Origin: Pictodentalium vernedei
Lineage: Eukaryota; Mollusca; Scaphopoda; Dentaliida; Dentaliidae
Length of the DNA stretch: 64,000 nt
Assembly (NCBI GenBank): GCA_031216915.1
Contig: CM062290.1
Coordinates: 166,303,453 to 166,367,452 of the forward strand
Direction of reading: 5' to 3'
In this document: positions 36,382 through 46,752 of the stretch, piece by piece
Layout of the letters: each line of letters opens with the position of its first letter
Position numbering within the stretch: the stretch's first letter is position 1
The notes under the pieces: model-generated
Database searches by the model: none
Told to the model about the DNA's origin: nothing
What the model saw: the letters and a program-made list of their open reading frames with translations, nothing else
Position numbers and translations under genes: made by a program

Positions 36382-38574
36382 AATGAAAGTGTCAATGACA
36401 CTGTAGCTCAACTTGTCAAGACAAAGACATGTACATGTATAGTATGTGACACAGCAATGACAAACATCTAGGTAATGACCTGATAACAAAGGTACATATA
36501 AAGTATTGTAACGGTCTGTACATAAATACTGACCGTTGCCTGTAACAAATGTATAGGTAAAGTATTGTAAAGGTGGGTGACAGTCAGATGCTGAACTAGA
36601 AAAAATCTTTGAGTCCCAGAGTGGGTCTGACTGAACCCCAAAATATTTGTTCTCATAGCACAATGATAACAAAGGCACCCCAAAACACACTCGTTCCTGT
36701 CCCAAGGTGAAAACAAAAGTACTCAAGAAGTTTTGTGAAGATCAGTTCATAAATACGAGCTGTATAGAACTTGTGACAAAAAACTGATTGGACCTAATTT
36801 CGGTACAAAATGGCCACTGGCAGCCATCTTGAATTTTGGACCGTACCCAGAAACACTCATTCTCATCCCAAGGAGATAACAAAGGTACCCAAGAAGTTTT
36901 GTGAAGATCGGTTCATAAATACAGCCTCTACCCTGAGCCGTATTGACATGTGTGCTTACATTGTGTAAGTAGCACTGAATAAATCAAAGTTCATCTAATC
37001 TGCATAATTTCTGCACGAAAAAAAACCCCTTACAATATGTGATGTATTCCATGTTACTAAACATTCATACAAAAATTTATTAAAATCAGAACTTTCATAC
37101 AGAAGTTCTATACAAAAGACTGATTGCACTAATTTTGGTACAAAATGGCTGCTGGTGGCCATCTTGAATTTCGGACCACACCCAAAAACACTTGCTCTCA
37201 TCCCACGGTGATAACAAAGGTACCCAAGAAGTTTCGTAAAGATTGGTTCATAAATATGGCCTCTAGTCTGAGCTGTATAGAAGTTGTGTACAAAAAACTG
37301 ATTAGACCTAATTTCGGTACAAAATGGCCACTAGCAGCCATCTTGAATTTTAGACCGCACCCAGAAACACTCGTTCTCGTCCCAAGGTGATAACAAAGGT
37401 ACCCAAGACATTTCGTGAAGATCAGTTCATAAATACAGACTCTAGTCTGAGCCGTATTGACATGTGTACTTACTGTGTGTAAGTCGCACTGAAAAAATCA
37501 AAGTTCATCTAATTTGCATAATTTTTGCACGAGAAAAAAACCTGTATTATATGTGATGCATCCCATGGTACTAAACATTCACACAAAAAAATTATTCAAA
37601 TCAGGGCTTTCATATGGAAGTTCTGTGCAAAAATCTGATTGCACCTAATTTTGTACAAAATGGCTGCCATCGGCCATCTTGAATTTCGGACCGGACCCCA
37701 AAACACTCGTTCTCGTCCCACGGTGATACCAAAGGTACCCAAGAAGTTTCGTAAAGATCGGTTCATAAATACGGCCTCTAGCCCGAGCCGTATTGGCATT
37801 TGCACTTACAGTGCTGAAGGTAACCCCAAAAAACATCAAAATTAGTCTAATTTGCACAATTTACGTACGAGAAAAAAACCCGTATTATATGTGATGTATC
37901 CCATGGTACTAAACATTCATACAAAAAATTATTCAAATCAGAGCTTTCATATGGGAGTTCTGTACAAAAAACAGATTTCTGCATCGTCGGTACAAAATGG
38001 CAGCTGGCAGCCATCTTGAATTTCGGACCGCACCCAAAAACACTTGTTCTCGTCCCACGGTCATAACAAAGGTACCCAAGAAGTTTCGTAAAGATCGGTT
38101 CATAAATACGGCCTCTAGCCCGAGCCATAGCAGCTTGGCACTTACAGCTCTGAAAGTAACACTAAATAAATCAAAGTCAGTCTAATTTGCATAATTTACG
38201 CACGAGAAAAAAACCCGTATTATATGTGATGTATCCCATGGTACTAAACATTTATACAAAACTTTATTCAAATCAGAACTTTCATACAGAAGTTCTGTAC
38301 AAAAAACTGATTTTTGCATCATCGGTACAAAATGGCCACTGGCAGCCATCTTGAATTTCGGACCACACCTAAAAACACTCGTTCCCGTCCCAGGGTCATA
38401 ACAAAGGTACATAAGAAGTTTCGTAAAGATCGGTTCATAAATACGACCTCTAGCCCGAGCCATAGCCAATTGTTGACGTACGGACAGACGGACAGACGGC
38501 CAGACGGACGGACGGACAGACGGACGACGGGCCATGACAATAGCTCAAATTTGACTTTGTCAAAGTTGAGCTAA
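36382..38574 (+). mobile_element. Tandem-repeat element, same family as 9204-11016
   Basis: Same ends as the 9204 copy: AATGAAAGTGTCAATGACAC with AGCTCAACTTGTCAAG at the left, GTCAAAGTTGAGCTAA at the right. The internal units contain GAAGTTTCGTAAAGATCGG and GGCCTCTAGCCCGAGCC blocks. An (ACGGACAG)n-type tail occupies about 38476-38530. Copy 2 of the host repeat (near 54635) gives the empty site. All ORFs here are repeat translations. Confidence 0.8.
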
Positions 38575-39604
38575 AAATGAAAATGCAGACAGTGTTGTCC
38601 TTTTCCAAAATGCAGTCTTATCGCTGCATTCGAAAGTGTTTTGAATGCCTAGCTTTGTTATTGCAGAGCTGGAAAATAGTGGAAATGAACAATATTGACA
38701 GGTGCAGTTTTAAGCTCCTGTGAATTCAGAAACAATTTTAAACTACTGCACCTGTAAAATGTTAGTATTTGAATTTTCGAGGGAATACCATCACCAAACA
38801 CCCGAAACCATAACCCTTTGAAATCTAGTGGCATCTTCCATGCCAGTTCAATGACCACAATTAATGCCAGTTCAATGACAGCAATTAGAAGAGTCCATAT
38901 TCATTATTTGGGGTAGACCAATCAATATTTTCAACGTGCAGCCTCGGGCTACACGTTGAAAACATTGATTGCTCTATCCCACACATTTACTTGACAGCCA
39001 TACTATTTAATGACGGTATGACGCACATGTAAAAGAAAAGCGGCCGATCAGGTTCAAGGGGCTAAATGTATAAGGAACTGCTGAATTATAACAGTAACTT
39101 GCCACTGGCTGCAGAGTGCTGCTTTCTCAAAACAACACACATTTATATGCCCTCACAGTATATTAGCGCTCAATATTTTTCAATGTGTGCTATTTTAGCC
39201 CCCGTAAAAGAGAAAACATGGGTGCTGACGGGAGCAAATTCGAGCAATTGCACCCATCTCATTTCCAGGACTGTTAATTGAATATCTGAAGCACACTTGG
39301 CCACAAATTGTTCACGTGAAATATTGTTTTATCAGTTCTGGTACGAATATGGCTACAGACTTTCAGGAACCAGTGGTGCTTGTTTTCAACTCTGAGTTGA
39401 TTACATATGTGTTTCGTGTTCTATACATCTCAATCTTCATTTTGATATATAATTTGCGTTATGTAATTTGAATTTAAGGAATATGTGAGGTGGGAACTTC
39501 AAAAAAAACCAAAATTGTACTTAGTATTACTTATGTAGCACCTTAAGGTCGACAGTTATCCGAATGTTAATAAATTTATAGTAATTTATATATTTTTTAT
39601 ACTT

Positions 39605-39796
39605 ACCAATGACCCAGACTTAGCTGGTGCTAATCTCCTTAATTCAGGGCCAAACACAAATTTTGCCCCCCCAATCCCCAAAATTTGCATCAAAAACCGA
39701 AAAATACATGTCCTATATGGCCCTCCATACATCCACTCCTCTGCACATCCGCAGTGTCAAGGAGGTCCCGAAATTGGCGCCAATTATCATTCTTAC
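39605..39796. repeat. 3' terminal inverted repeat of DIRS copy B
   Basis: Matches the right repeat (53589-53778) except for about two bases in the CTGCGCATGCGCAG palindrome, which reads CTGCACATCCGCAG here. Confidence 0.9.
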
Positions 39797-39868
39797 AACC
39801 AGTGCCTGGTAAGCGTTATGTACTCAGCGGGGAGGTATGAGTTCCCAACTCCCGGGAGGGCCATCCCC

Positions 39869-39957
39869 GTCTGGGTCATTGGTAAGTATAAAAAATATAT
39901 AAATTACTATAAATTTTTTAACATTTTTATACTATACCAATGACCCAGACTTAGCTG
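39869..39957. repeat. Internal complementary region of DIRS copy B (89 bp)
   Basis: Left part is the reverse complement of the left end, right part of the right end, joined at AAC (GTT on the other strand). One or two bases differ from the ends: ACTATACC instead of ACTGTACC, and one T/A difference near the junction. Confidence 0.88.
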
Positions 39958-40429
39958 AATAGTAAATAGGCTGGAGGGCCTAGGACATAAAGGAAAATCC
40001 AATAAGCTCAATTATGTATAATAGAATATCCTCTCCAGGAGAAAAGAAGAGATAGGCTTTACATGTATCTTTCCTATTTATAATAAAGAAGAAAGACACA
40101 ATACCGATCAGTAATTGAGCATAATAAACAATGATCTCTATTAACATCCAGTATAACCCTTTATACTAATATTTTTAAAGGTAAGCCAATAAATAAAGGA
40201 ATCCAGAGAAATGAGACTCTTTATATTCATTAAAAGTGTCCGAGGATTGTATATTAACGCTCGTTTGACACATGACATATACAAATGCTTCACCCCGAGC
40301 TACACTTTAAAAATATTACATGGATGATTAAACATTACACTTTAAAACCATCCCGGTACCGACTCGGAATTACTGACTCTGGGGGAGGTATTCCCTTGCT
40401 TTTCACTATAAAGCAGGTGACCTAAGGGA

Positions 40430-40490
40430 ACACCCGCCCCCCTCCCTTCCCCTTGCCCTGGGTCAAATACCCCAGAGCGAAGAGGGCAGC
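40430..40490 (-). other. C-rich tract and hairpin in the DIRS B 3' UTR
   Basis: A C-rich tract follows AAGGGAACACCCG, then a short inverted repeat (GCCCTGGGT...ACCCCAGAGC). The same arrangement occurs in copies C (about 47325-47390) and D (about 55935-55990), so it is a conserved feature of the family. Confidence 0.6.
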
Positions 40491-40543
40491 AGGACAGAGT
40501 CACTGCCGGAACAGAAAGCCTACATCACTATAGTTGCAACTGT

Positions 40544-43414
40544 TTAGTGGACGATATTCTGAGCAACTGATAATGGACCTAAACAATGGAGGTCTCCAGA
40601 AATGGACTCAATATTTCTGAGATAAAAATTAGTGAATGTGGAAGGCTGAGACCAATATGCAGCCTTCATTAGATCAGTAATAGCAATACAATTAGCATAG
40701 GCCCAAGAAGTCGAAAGAGCTCTTACTTCATGAGCTGAGATCTTGAGTGCCGACTGCTGAGAAGAAGATAATTTTTCATAAGCAGTACGAATAGTTAATT
40801 GAATCCATCTAGCAATAGAATGAACCATAATATCCTTTCTATTAGGTATCAAAGACAGAAAGAAACGCTTACGTCCCTTTCTGATGAACTCAGATCTACG
40901 TCTGTAAATACGTATTGCTCTAACAGGACACAGTAGAGGCCTACGCCCATCAGATGATGGAAGGGCCTTAATAATAATAGGTTCAGGATACTTATTAGGA
41001 GCCTGATTCTTAGCCAAAAACCCAACATTGGTGGTAAAGGTAATAGTATTACCGACACTACGGTAGTGAGAATCCTCCACAGATAGTGCATGAAGCTCAC
41101 TAACTCTTCTAGCAGAAGAGAAAGCTAAGAGAAAAGCTGTCTTATATGTTAAGAATTTGAAGTCAACTGTGTCAAGAGGCTCAAAAGGCGCTTCTTTTAG
41201 CTTAAGAAGAACCCTGGCCAAATTCCACTTCGGAATTAATCTAAGGGTTCTAGGTCTATTTATCGAAAAATTTCTAACTAACTTAGATAAAGAGACATTA
41301 GTTCCAATCATCAAGCTATCATGATGTGCATAGGTATCGGATAGCATAGACCTATAACCCTTAATGGTGATAGGCTGCAGATTAATCTCATCAAACAAGT
41401 ATACTAGAAAGTTTGCTATGTCTGGAATGGAGGGATCATAAATATCTACTGAATGATCCTCACACCACTGACAAAAGACTCTCCACTTAGCAGCATAGTT
41501 TAGCGAAGAGGAGGTCCTCCTGCAGTTAGAAATCGCGTCCACTGCTCGTCCTGTAAAATGTTTTCCGTGCAAGAAGGACCGCACAATGGAAATACGTGAA
41601 GGTTTAGACCTTGCGGATTGTGATGGAGGATGCGCGATTTCCCTTGCGAAAGAAGATCTTCCCGTTGAGGAAGCTTCCTCGGCATGTCCCACAACAGACA
41701 CCTGAGTAGATTTATCCACGGTCTCTGTGGAGACAGAGATGCTACCAACAGAATCTTGCATTGCGATTGTTTTATCTTGAGCAATATCTGCTGAATCAAC
41801 GGCACTGGAGGATACGCATATCCTATCATTCCGTCCCAAGAGATCGAGAGAGCGTCTACTGCAAACGCTCGAGGATCCGGACAAGGAGACACATACGTCT
41901 GCAACTGATTGTTGAGATGTGTCGCAAATAAATCTATCATTGGCCGTTCCCATTGGTAGGAAATCTGATTGAATACTTGCTTGTTGAGAGTCCATTCTGA
42001 CGGCAACAGGCGACCCCTCCGTGAAAGGGAGTCTGCTAAGACGTTCAGACGACCTGGAATATGACGGACGGAGAGAAGAATCTGATGTTCTAGTACAAAC
42101 AGAAGAATTCTTTCCATTAGATTGAGCAATGGAATGGAATGAGTGCCACCTTGGTTCCGAATATACGCAACTACTGTCGTACTGTCGGACATAATTTGCA
42201 CGTGTGCATTCTGAATAACGTCTATCCAATGACGTAGAGCAAGCCAAATCGACATCATCTCTTTGATGTTGATGTGCTTGCTTAGAAACTGCGGATCCCA
42301 AAGACCCTGGCACTTCAAATCCGATGGGCTCAGTGTCGCGCCCCAGCCTGTTTGACTGGCATCCGTCATAATCGTAAAACTCGGATCTGGCAACTGCAGT
42401 GGAACTCCCTGAGTTAACCACTGTATGTCTGCCCAAGTCTGAATCTCTTGTTTCACTTGGCTTGACAAGAGTATGTCCGTTTCGAGCGAATGAATCTTCA
42501 CTCTCCAATTCTGAGTCAGATAGACCTGGAGAGGACGAGTGCGTAGCCGCCCCATCGGAATGAGATCCGAGGCAGCTCCGCACAGACCTATTAGTCTCAT
42601 GAATTCCCTCGCTGACACTTTGTCTGAGTGAAGACAATAGCGAGCATAACAACTGACTAATTTCGCTCTGGTTAACGGCTGACAAACGAGATTGTTGTGC
42701 GTCATTCCCAGGTGGGTAAATGACTTGGACGGTACCAGATCCGACTTCTCTTCGTTTACTATGAAACCGAGACGTCGGAGCAATAGAAGCAGATTGTGCA
42801 TGTTGTTCTGAAGCGTTAACTCGTTGCCGTATCTCTGAAGAATATCGTCCAGGTAAGCCGACGTTACCGCAGACGAATGAGCTCGGAAATGAGTCATTAC
42901 CGAGTTCATTACTCGAGTGAATGCCCAGATTCAGACCAAAGCACATCGCTCGGAACTGATAAACAAACCTAGGACAGCGAAGCGAAGATACTTTCTGAAC
43001 GCCGGATGTACCATGACGTGAAAGTACGCATCCTTGAGGTCTATGCTCGCAGCATAGTCGTTCACTCGAATGCTCGCTCTGACCGATCGAATGGTCTCCA
43101 TATAAAACTTTGGAGCCACAATCAGCTTGTTTATCCAGCTTAAGTCGATCACTGGACGGAACGAGCCGTCTGGCTTCGGAACCAGAAAAAGATGGCTGTA
43201 GAAACCTGGAGATTCCTGGTTTTCTACGACCTCTATCGCGTTCTTCGTTAAAAGAGACTGGACTTCTGATAGAAGTGCCGTTCTTTTCTGACAATTTGAC
43301 GGAAGCTGAGTCCATCTTGGACTTTGAGTTAATGGAGGTTTGCCTTTGAAGGACAGTTTTAGTCCTTCCGAAATAACCCCTCGAACCCAAGGGTCCTCCG
43401 TAATTGATTCCCAA
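40544..43414 (-). CDS. Tyrosine recombinase ORF of DIRS copy B, with long overlap
   Basis: The frame is open for 956 codons. The last ~385 residues form the recombinase, which would insert the circular DNA copy into a target. Visible blocks are FLHGKHFTGRAVDAISNCRR, SSARRVSELHAL (catalytic Arg about residue 770), KISAHEVRALSTSWA (His895 and Arg898) and FTNFYLR (catalytic Tyr931), so the R..HxxR..Y set is complete. The first ~570 residues are Ser/Arg-rich and run antiparallel in phase to nothing known: they are the RT/RNase H region read in another frame. Copy C keeps the same start and length. Whether that extension is translated is unknown. A 1-bp and an 8-bp deletion at 42928-42960 bring a short RT-frame stretch into this frame. 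Confidence 0.85.
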   Translation of the reverse strand: MGINYGGPLGSRGYFGRTKTVLQRQTSINSKSKMDSASVKLSEKNGTSIRSPVSFNEERDRGRRKPGISRFLQPSFSGSEARRLVPSSDRLKLDKQADCGSKVLYGDHSIGQSEHSSERLCCEHRPQGCVLSRHGTSGVQKVSSLRCPRFVYQFRAMCFGLNLGIHSSNELGNDSFPSSFVCGNVGLPGRYSSEIRQRVNASEQHAQSASIAPTSRFHSKRREVGSGTVQVIYPPGNDAQQSRLSAVNQSEISQLLCSLLSSLRQSVSEGIHETNRSVRSCLGSHSDGAATHSSSPGLSDSELESEDSFARNGHTLVKPSETRDSDLGRHTVVNSGSSTAVARSEFYDYDGCQSNRLGRDTEPIGFEVPGSLGSAVSKQAHQHQRDDVDLACSTSLDRRYSECTRANYVRQYDSSCVYSEPRWHSFHSIAQSNGKNSSVCTRTSDSSLRPSYSRSSERLSRLPFTEGSPVAVRMDSQQASIQSDFLPMGTANDRFICDTSQQSVADVCVSLSGSSSVCSRRSLDLLGRNDRICVSSSAVDSADIAQDKTIAMQDSVGSISVSTETVDKSTQVSVVGHAEEASSTGRSSFAREIAHPPSQSARSKPSRISIVRSFLHGKHFTGRAVDAISNCRRTSSSLNYAAKWRVFCQWCEDHSVDIYDPSIPDIANFLVYLFDEINLQPITIKGYRSMLSDTYAHHDSLMIGTNVSLSKLVRNFSINRPRTLRLIPKWNLARVLLKLKEAPFEPLDTVDFKFLTYKTAFLLAFSSARRVSELHALSVEDSHYRSVGNTITFTTNVGFLAKNQAPNKYPEPIIIKALPSSDGRRPLLCPVRAIRIYRRRSEFIRKGRKRFFLSLIPNRKDIMVHSIARWIQLTIRTAYEKLSSSQQSALKISAHEVRALSTSWAYANCIAITDLMKAAYWSQPSTFTNFYLRNIESISGDLHCLGPLSVAQNIVH

Positions 43415-43638
43415 TTGCTTGAGAAACTCGAAAGTCTTCCGCCCACCGGAACGCGACAGAGGTCTAGACCATCACTTCCTGGATCCGCGAGGCTTGCGGT
43501 AGGAGAAACCACGTCCTCCGCGACCCGCACCTCGCCCCGTCGGCCTAAGGGCGTCTGACCGATTATTTCGGCCAGCATAACGGCCCCTAGTCGAGTCGCT
43601 ACTCTGCCGGTCTCTAGAGTAAGACCTAGAGGACACAT
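41500..43638 (-). pseudogene. RT/RNase H/Dam-like polyprotein of DIRS copy B (frameshifted)
   Basis: It would copy the element's RNA into DNA. RT motifs in order are FLVPKPDGSFRPVIDLS, SIDLKDAYFHV and AYLDDILQRYG (YLDD catalytic pair). RNase H has MTDASQTGWGA, NIKEMMSIW and QIMSDSTTVVAYI (the acidic D, E, D set). A C-terminal block, MIDLFATHLNNQ...YVSPCPDP...WDGMIGYAYPPVPLIQQIL, resembles the Dam-type methylase found in DIRS elements, with YPP where a (D/N)PPY motif is expected. Relative to copy C, a 1-bp deletion near 42955 and an 8-bp deletion near 42928 create a short shifted stretch with a stop at 42931-42933; the frame is then restored. Confidence 0.9.
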
Positions 43639-45613
43639 AGGAACCTCTATTGGAACTTCCCCTGGACGAACTCGTCCCGTAAGTGCCTGGCCTACTCCTG
43701 TCTGCTGGTTCCGATTTCTTGGAAGCAGACTTAAACAGCAGAGAGTCCGAAGCTTTCTTTGTTAATTTATCCTATATATCAGAAAGCTTGCCACTGAAGA
43801 GAAACTCTCCAGAGACCGGAGCGACTCTAAGAGAGTTTTTCACCTTACTGTCCACGCGTGTGGAAGTAGCCAGGGCCGCGTCACGTCGAGCTAACTCCAG
43901 TTTTGCCACTGAAAGGGCGGAGTTATAAGTGGAAAAAGCTATGGCCCTGGACAGAACTCTTAAAGACGTTTGTACGTCTTGAAACTCTGGTCCTTCAAAG
44001 CGTAATGACAACGCTCTAGTAAGGTGATCTGCGTAGGAAAGAGCGTCTAAACTAGCTCTGTTAGACGATATCGTCGTTTCCATCGTAGACGACGGAAGTG
44101 ACATAGACGACGGCATGGATATATCAAGGTCTTCAGCCTGGTCGTCTAAACGCAGAGGAACTCTCTGGATGCCCTGACCTGCCGTATCAAACTTGTTCCT
44201 TTGATTAATAAACGGCAGCTGTAGAGCAGATGCCGATAGGAAGGCTAACCTGCCCGTCTTGTTGGCAAGTTTATCAATAGCGTCATTCAATAACTCAAAA
44301 ATCCGAGAGACATTCTTGGATTGTGACGGAAACTCCGGGACAATGTCCCTAAACCGATTAAAAAACTTGGTGTCCAGTGGCGCTATCACCCTCCTATCCG
44401 GCTGCGCAGCATTTTGGTCTGGCGGAACAACTTCTGGAAGGTAATGCCGGATGAATTCTACGGCTATTTTATGTTGTTCCGAAAGGGAAATATCTAATTC
44501 ATTAGAATCCCTTTCGCCATCCTGCCGGACCTCATGTAAATCATGTAAATCTCGGTCGTCCGCACCGGATCCAGCGGCGGAACCTACCGACCCAGCATCT
44601 TCTGACATTTCATGTTCCGACAGAGGCTCTGCCGGTTGCTGGGATGCTGCGATTAACTTTGCTATCTGTGATAGCACATCCGTTACAGAGGCCTGGGGAG
44701 CGGCGGTCTTACTGGATTTAGCCGCCGGAAGCTCCCTGGACGTTGCATCCTGCATACATCTTTTATGCGAACGTCTGGATGAAGAAGGCCTCGAATCCCT
44801 GGCTACCGGATGGCGTGACCTGGTCGCCGTGGAATCCCTGGTCGGCGAAGCTGACTGTAATTCACTGGTCACATAGCCAAGGTGCGGTCGAGTGTGCTGC
44901 TGAGAGGATATGGAAGCCTTATAGGTAGCCTCGGCGGACTGCCTATATACCAGAGCATCCCGAGCGGCGGACGTATGATCCGACTGCGTAACACTACGGA
45001 CTACAACATCTGGTCCCAGATGCTGCTGTATGAGAGAGGGACCTCTCTCGCTTGCAGCCCATGCCGAACTGGACAAGCTAAACACCGGACTGTCAGGCTT
45101 CCTCCGATCCATCCTCCTTTCCGTCGTCACTGGGTGTGCACGTGGATGTTTTATAGTGCTCGCAACACCCGACTCTCTCTGCTGGACCGCAACGGATGAA
45201 CCCGAGTGCTGCCCCATTCGGTGAATGGACGCAACCCCGGTCGAGCTAGCGGACGTCAACCCCTTCGGGTTCCTTTCAGGGAATTGACGAATCTCCATGA
45301 ACACTTTTGCCGCTAGCTCTTCGCTTGTATGTGACGACGGAGGCACACTTCTGGACGACATCACGGAAACATCACCCTGTTCTTGTTCCTCTGAAAAAGA
45401 GAGTGAAACACTAGAGTGACTCTGAGGAGAAAGAACCGGAATGGACCTTTCTCCAGGAACAACATACCGTGACACACGTTTCCAACGTTTTTCATCCCAT
45501 TTGAAACACACAGAACAAAGATCAGTGCAAGTACAGAGAGAACAATTAATACAGAGATCATGAGAAACATAGGAAGATTTCCTCCTATTACAGTTTGAAC
45601 AATAATCATTCAT
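43480..45613 (-). pseudogene. Gag-like protein of DIRS copy B (one nonsense codon)
   Basis: The start ATG at 45611-45613 opens 613 codons. Residues 5-35 carry a Cys cluster (CSNC, CINCSLCTC, CSVC) resembling a zinc-binding fold. A Ser/Arg-rich linker, a KTAAPQASVTDVLSQIAKLIAASQ segment (in two parts), an acidic stretch, and a helical region with SYADHLTRALSLR follow. The stop TAG at 43772-43774 replaces the TAT of copy C, where the frame goes on to an Arg/Gly/Ser-rich basic tail; the B sequence downstream still encodes such a tail to about 43480. Role: structural, nucleic-acid-binding protein, by analogy with DIRS ORF1. Confidence 0.82.
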
Positions 45614-46449
45614 TGTGAAATGTAAACAATCAAAGTACTTGCACTAATCCTTGAAAATAAAGATACATAATACAACAATCCATTATATTCATTAATAAAT
45701 AATGATTTGAAAGAAAACATTTTTTTTTTAAGAAAAAAAATTTTTTCAGAAGAGCCCAAGTTCCCAAAGGGAACCATGAGCCCAATGGATCCCAAAAAAG
45801 CCTAAGTGTGGACAAAAATTTAAATTCATTTTGAAAAAATTGATGAGACATTTACGGACAATAATAATGTATCTTACTATGAATAAGAGATGCAGAAGAC
45901 AAAAAATCACTGTCAGCAGTAACTATTGTCAATCTAAGCAAAAGTGTCAACAAACCGGAAACATGACTCCAGGCACTGAAACAAACATGGCCCGAAATCA
46001 GTCACCAATTAAAACACTATCTGATGCAAAACAGAGGCTTCCAGAGAATAAACTGTAGAACATCAGATGGTAGATGCAGACCAAAACGCCTAAACACCCC
46101 TAGGGTGAGGACGTAAACATGGGGAAAAAACAGAAATAAATCTGTTACCAAGCCAAAACTCCCAAGAAATTTTAGTAATAAACATTACAAAAAAATAAGC
46201 CAAAACATGGGAGAATAGCTAGGGGGGAATAAGGAAGGTAGAGAGGAAACACTGATCAAACAATGGTTCATAGCAAGAATGACAACATCAGGGCTATGCC
46301 TTGAAAAAAGGCAACTAGAAATAATTTCATAAAATAATTTTAAGTTACAGCCCTGAACATTTTCTTGCACTAAATTTTTTCCTCTCCTCCTAATGTATCC
46401 TCTTTATTTCCACCATTTCTCTCATGAATATGTGTCTGGCATCATGAAA
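45614..46449 (-). promoter_or_regulatory. 5' leader of DIRS copy B (interrupted by copy C)
   Basis: About 840 bases of leader conserved with E, C and D (GCCTAAGTGTGGACAAAAATT, CTATCTGATGCAAAACAGAG, ACAGCCCTGAAC, GTGTCTGGCATCAT). It resumes at 53533 after copy C. No ORF. I cannot point to a TATA box or start site. Confidence 0.6.
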
Positions 46450-46452
46450 GTT
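46450..46452. other. GTT at the left junction of nested copy C
   Basis: GTT precedes the left end of B (39566-39568), C and D (55073-55075), and sits at the ICR centre. The right junction of C shows ACT (53533-53535) instead. Confidence 0.8.
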
Positions 46453-46488
46453 AAAAAATTTATAGTAATTTATATATTTTTTATACTT

Positions 46489-46677
46489 ACCAATGACCCA
46501 GACTTAGCTGGTGCTAACTCTAACAAAACCAGGGCCAAACACAAATTTTGCCCCCCAATCCCCAAAATTTGCATCCAAAACAAAAAGAAATCATGTCCTA
46601 AAGGACCTCCATACTACGCCTCTACTGCGCATGCGCAGTGACGCAGACGTCCCGAAATTGGCGCCAATTATCATTCT
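46489..46677. repeat. 3' terminal inverted repeat of DIRS copy C
   Basis: Exact reverse complement of 53331-53519 over 189 bp. It contains the palindromes CTGCGCATGCGCAG (46625-46638) and AATTGGCGCCAATT (about 46658-46671). Confidence 0.97.
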
Positions 46678-46752
46678 TACTGGCAGTGCCTGGTCAGCGC
46701 TATGTACTCAGCGGGGAGGCAAGAGTTCCCAACTCCAGGGAGGGCCATCCCC

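Larger units (their letters stand above)
34990..39552. mobile_element. Long-inverted-repeat element, copy 1, split by two insertions
   Basis: The left arm 34990-35200 and right arm 39290-39552 are inverted copies of each other, and the interior pieces match the uninterrupted copy 2 (54014-54984). The right end reads CCTTAA (39548-39553 region), like the TTAA end of copy 2. Two insertions lie inside: a hAT-like MITE (35404-36212) and a tandem-repeat element (36382-38574). The left outer end is not clear. No ORF. Confidence 0.75.

Noticed and set aside
34990..39552. First read as two unrelated repeat blocks separated by 4 kb
   Set aside because: Comparison with the uninterrupted copy at 54014-54984 shows they are two arms of one element split by two insertions.
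44451..44876. 141-codon plus-strand ORF opposite gag in DIRS B
   Set aside because: Antisense shadow of the gag-like gene; no domain and not kept in copy C.
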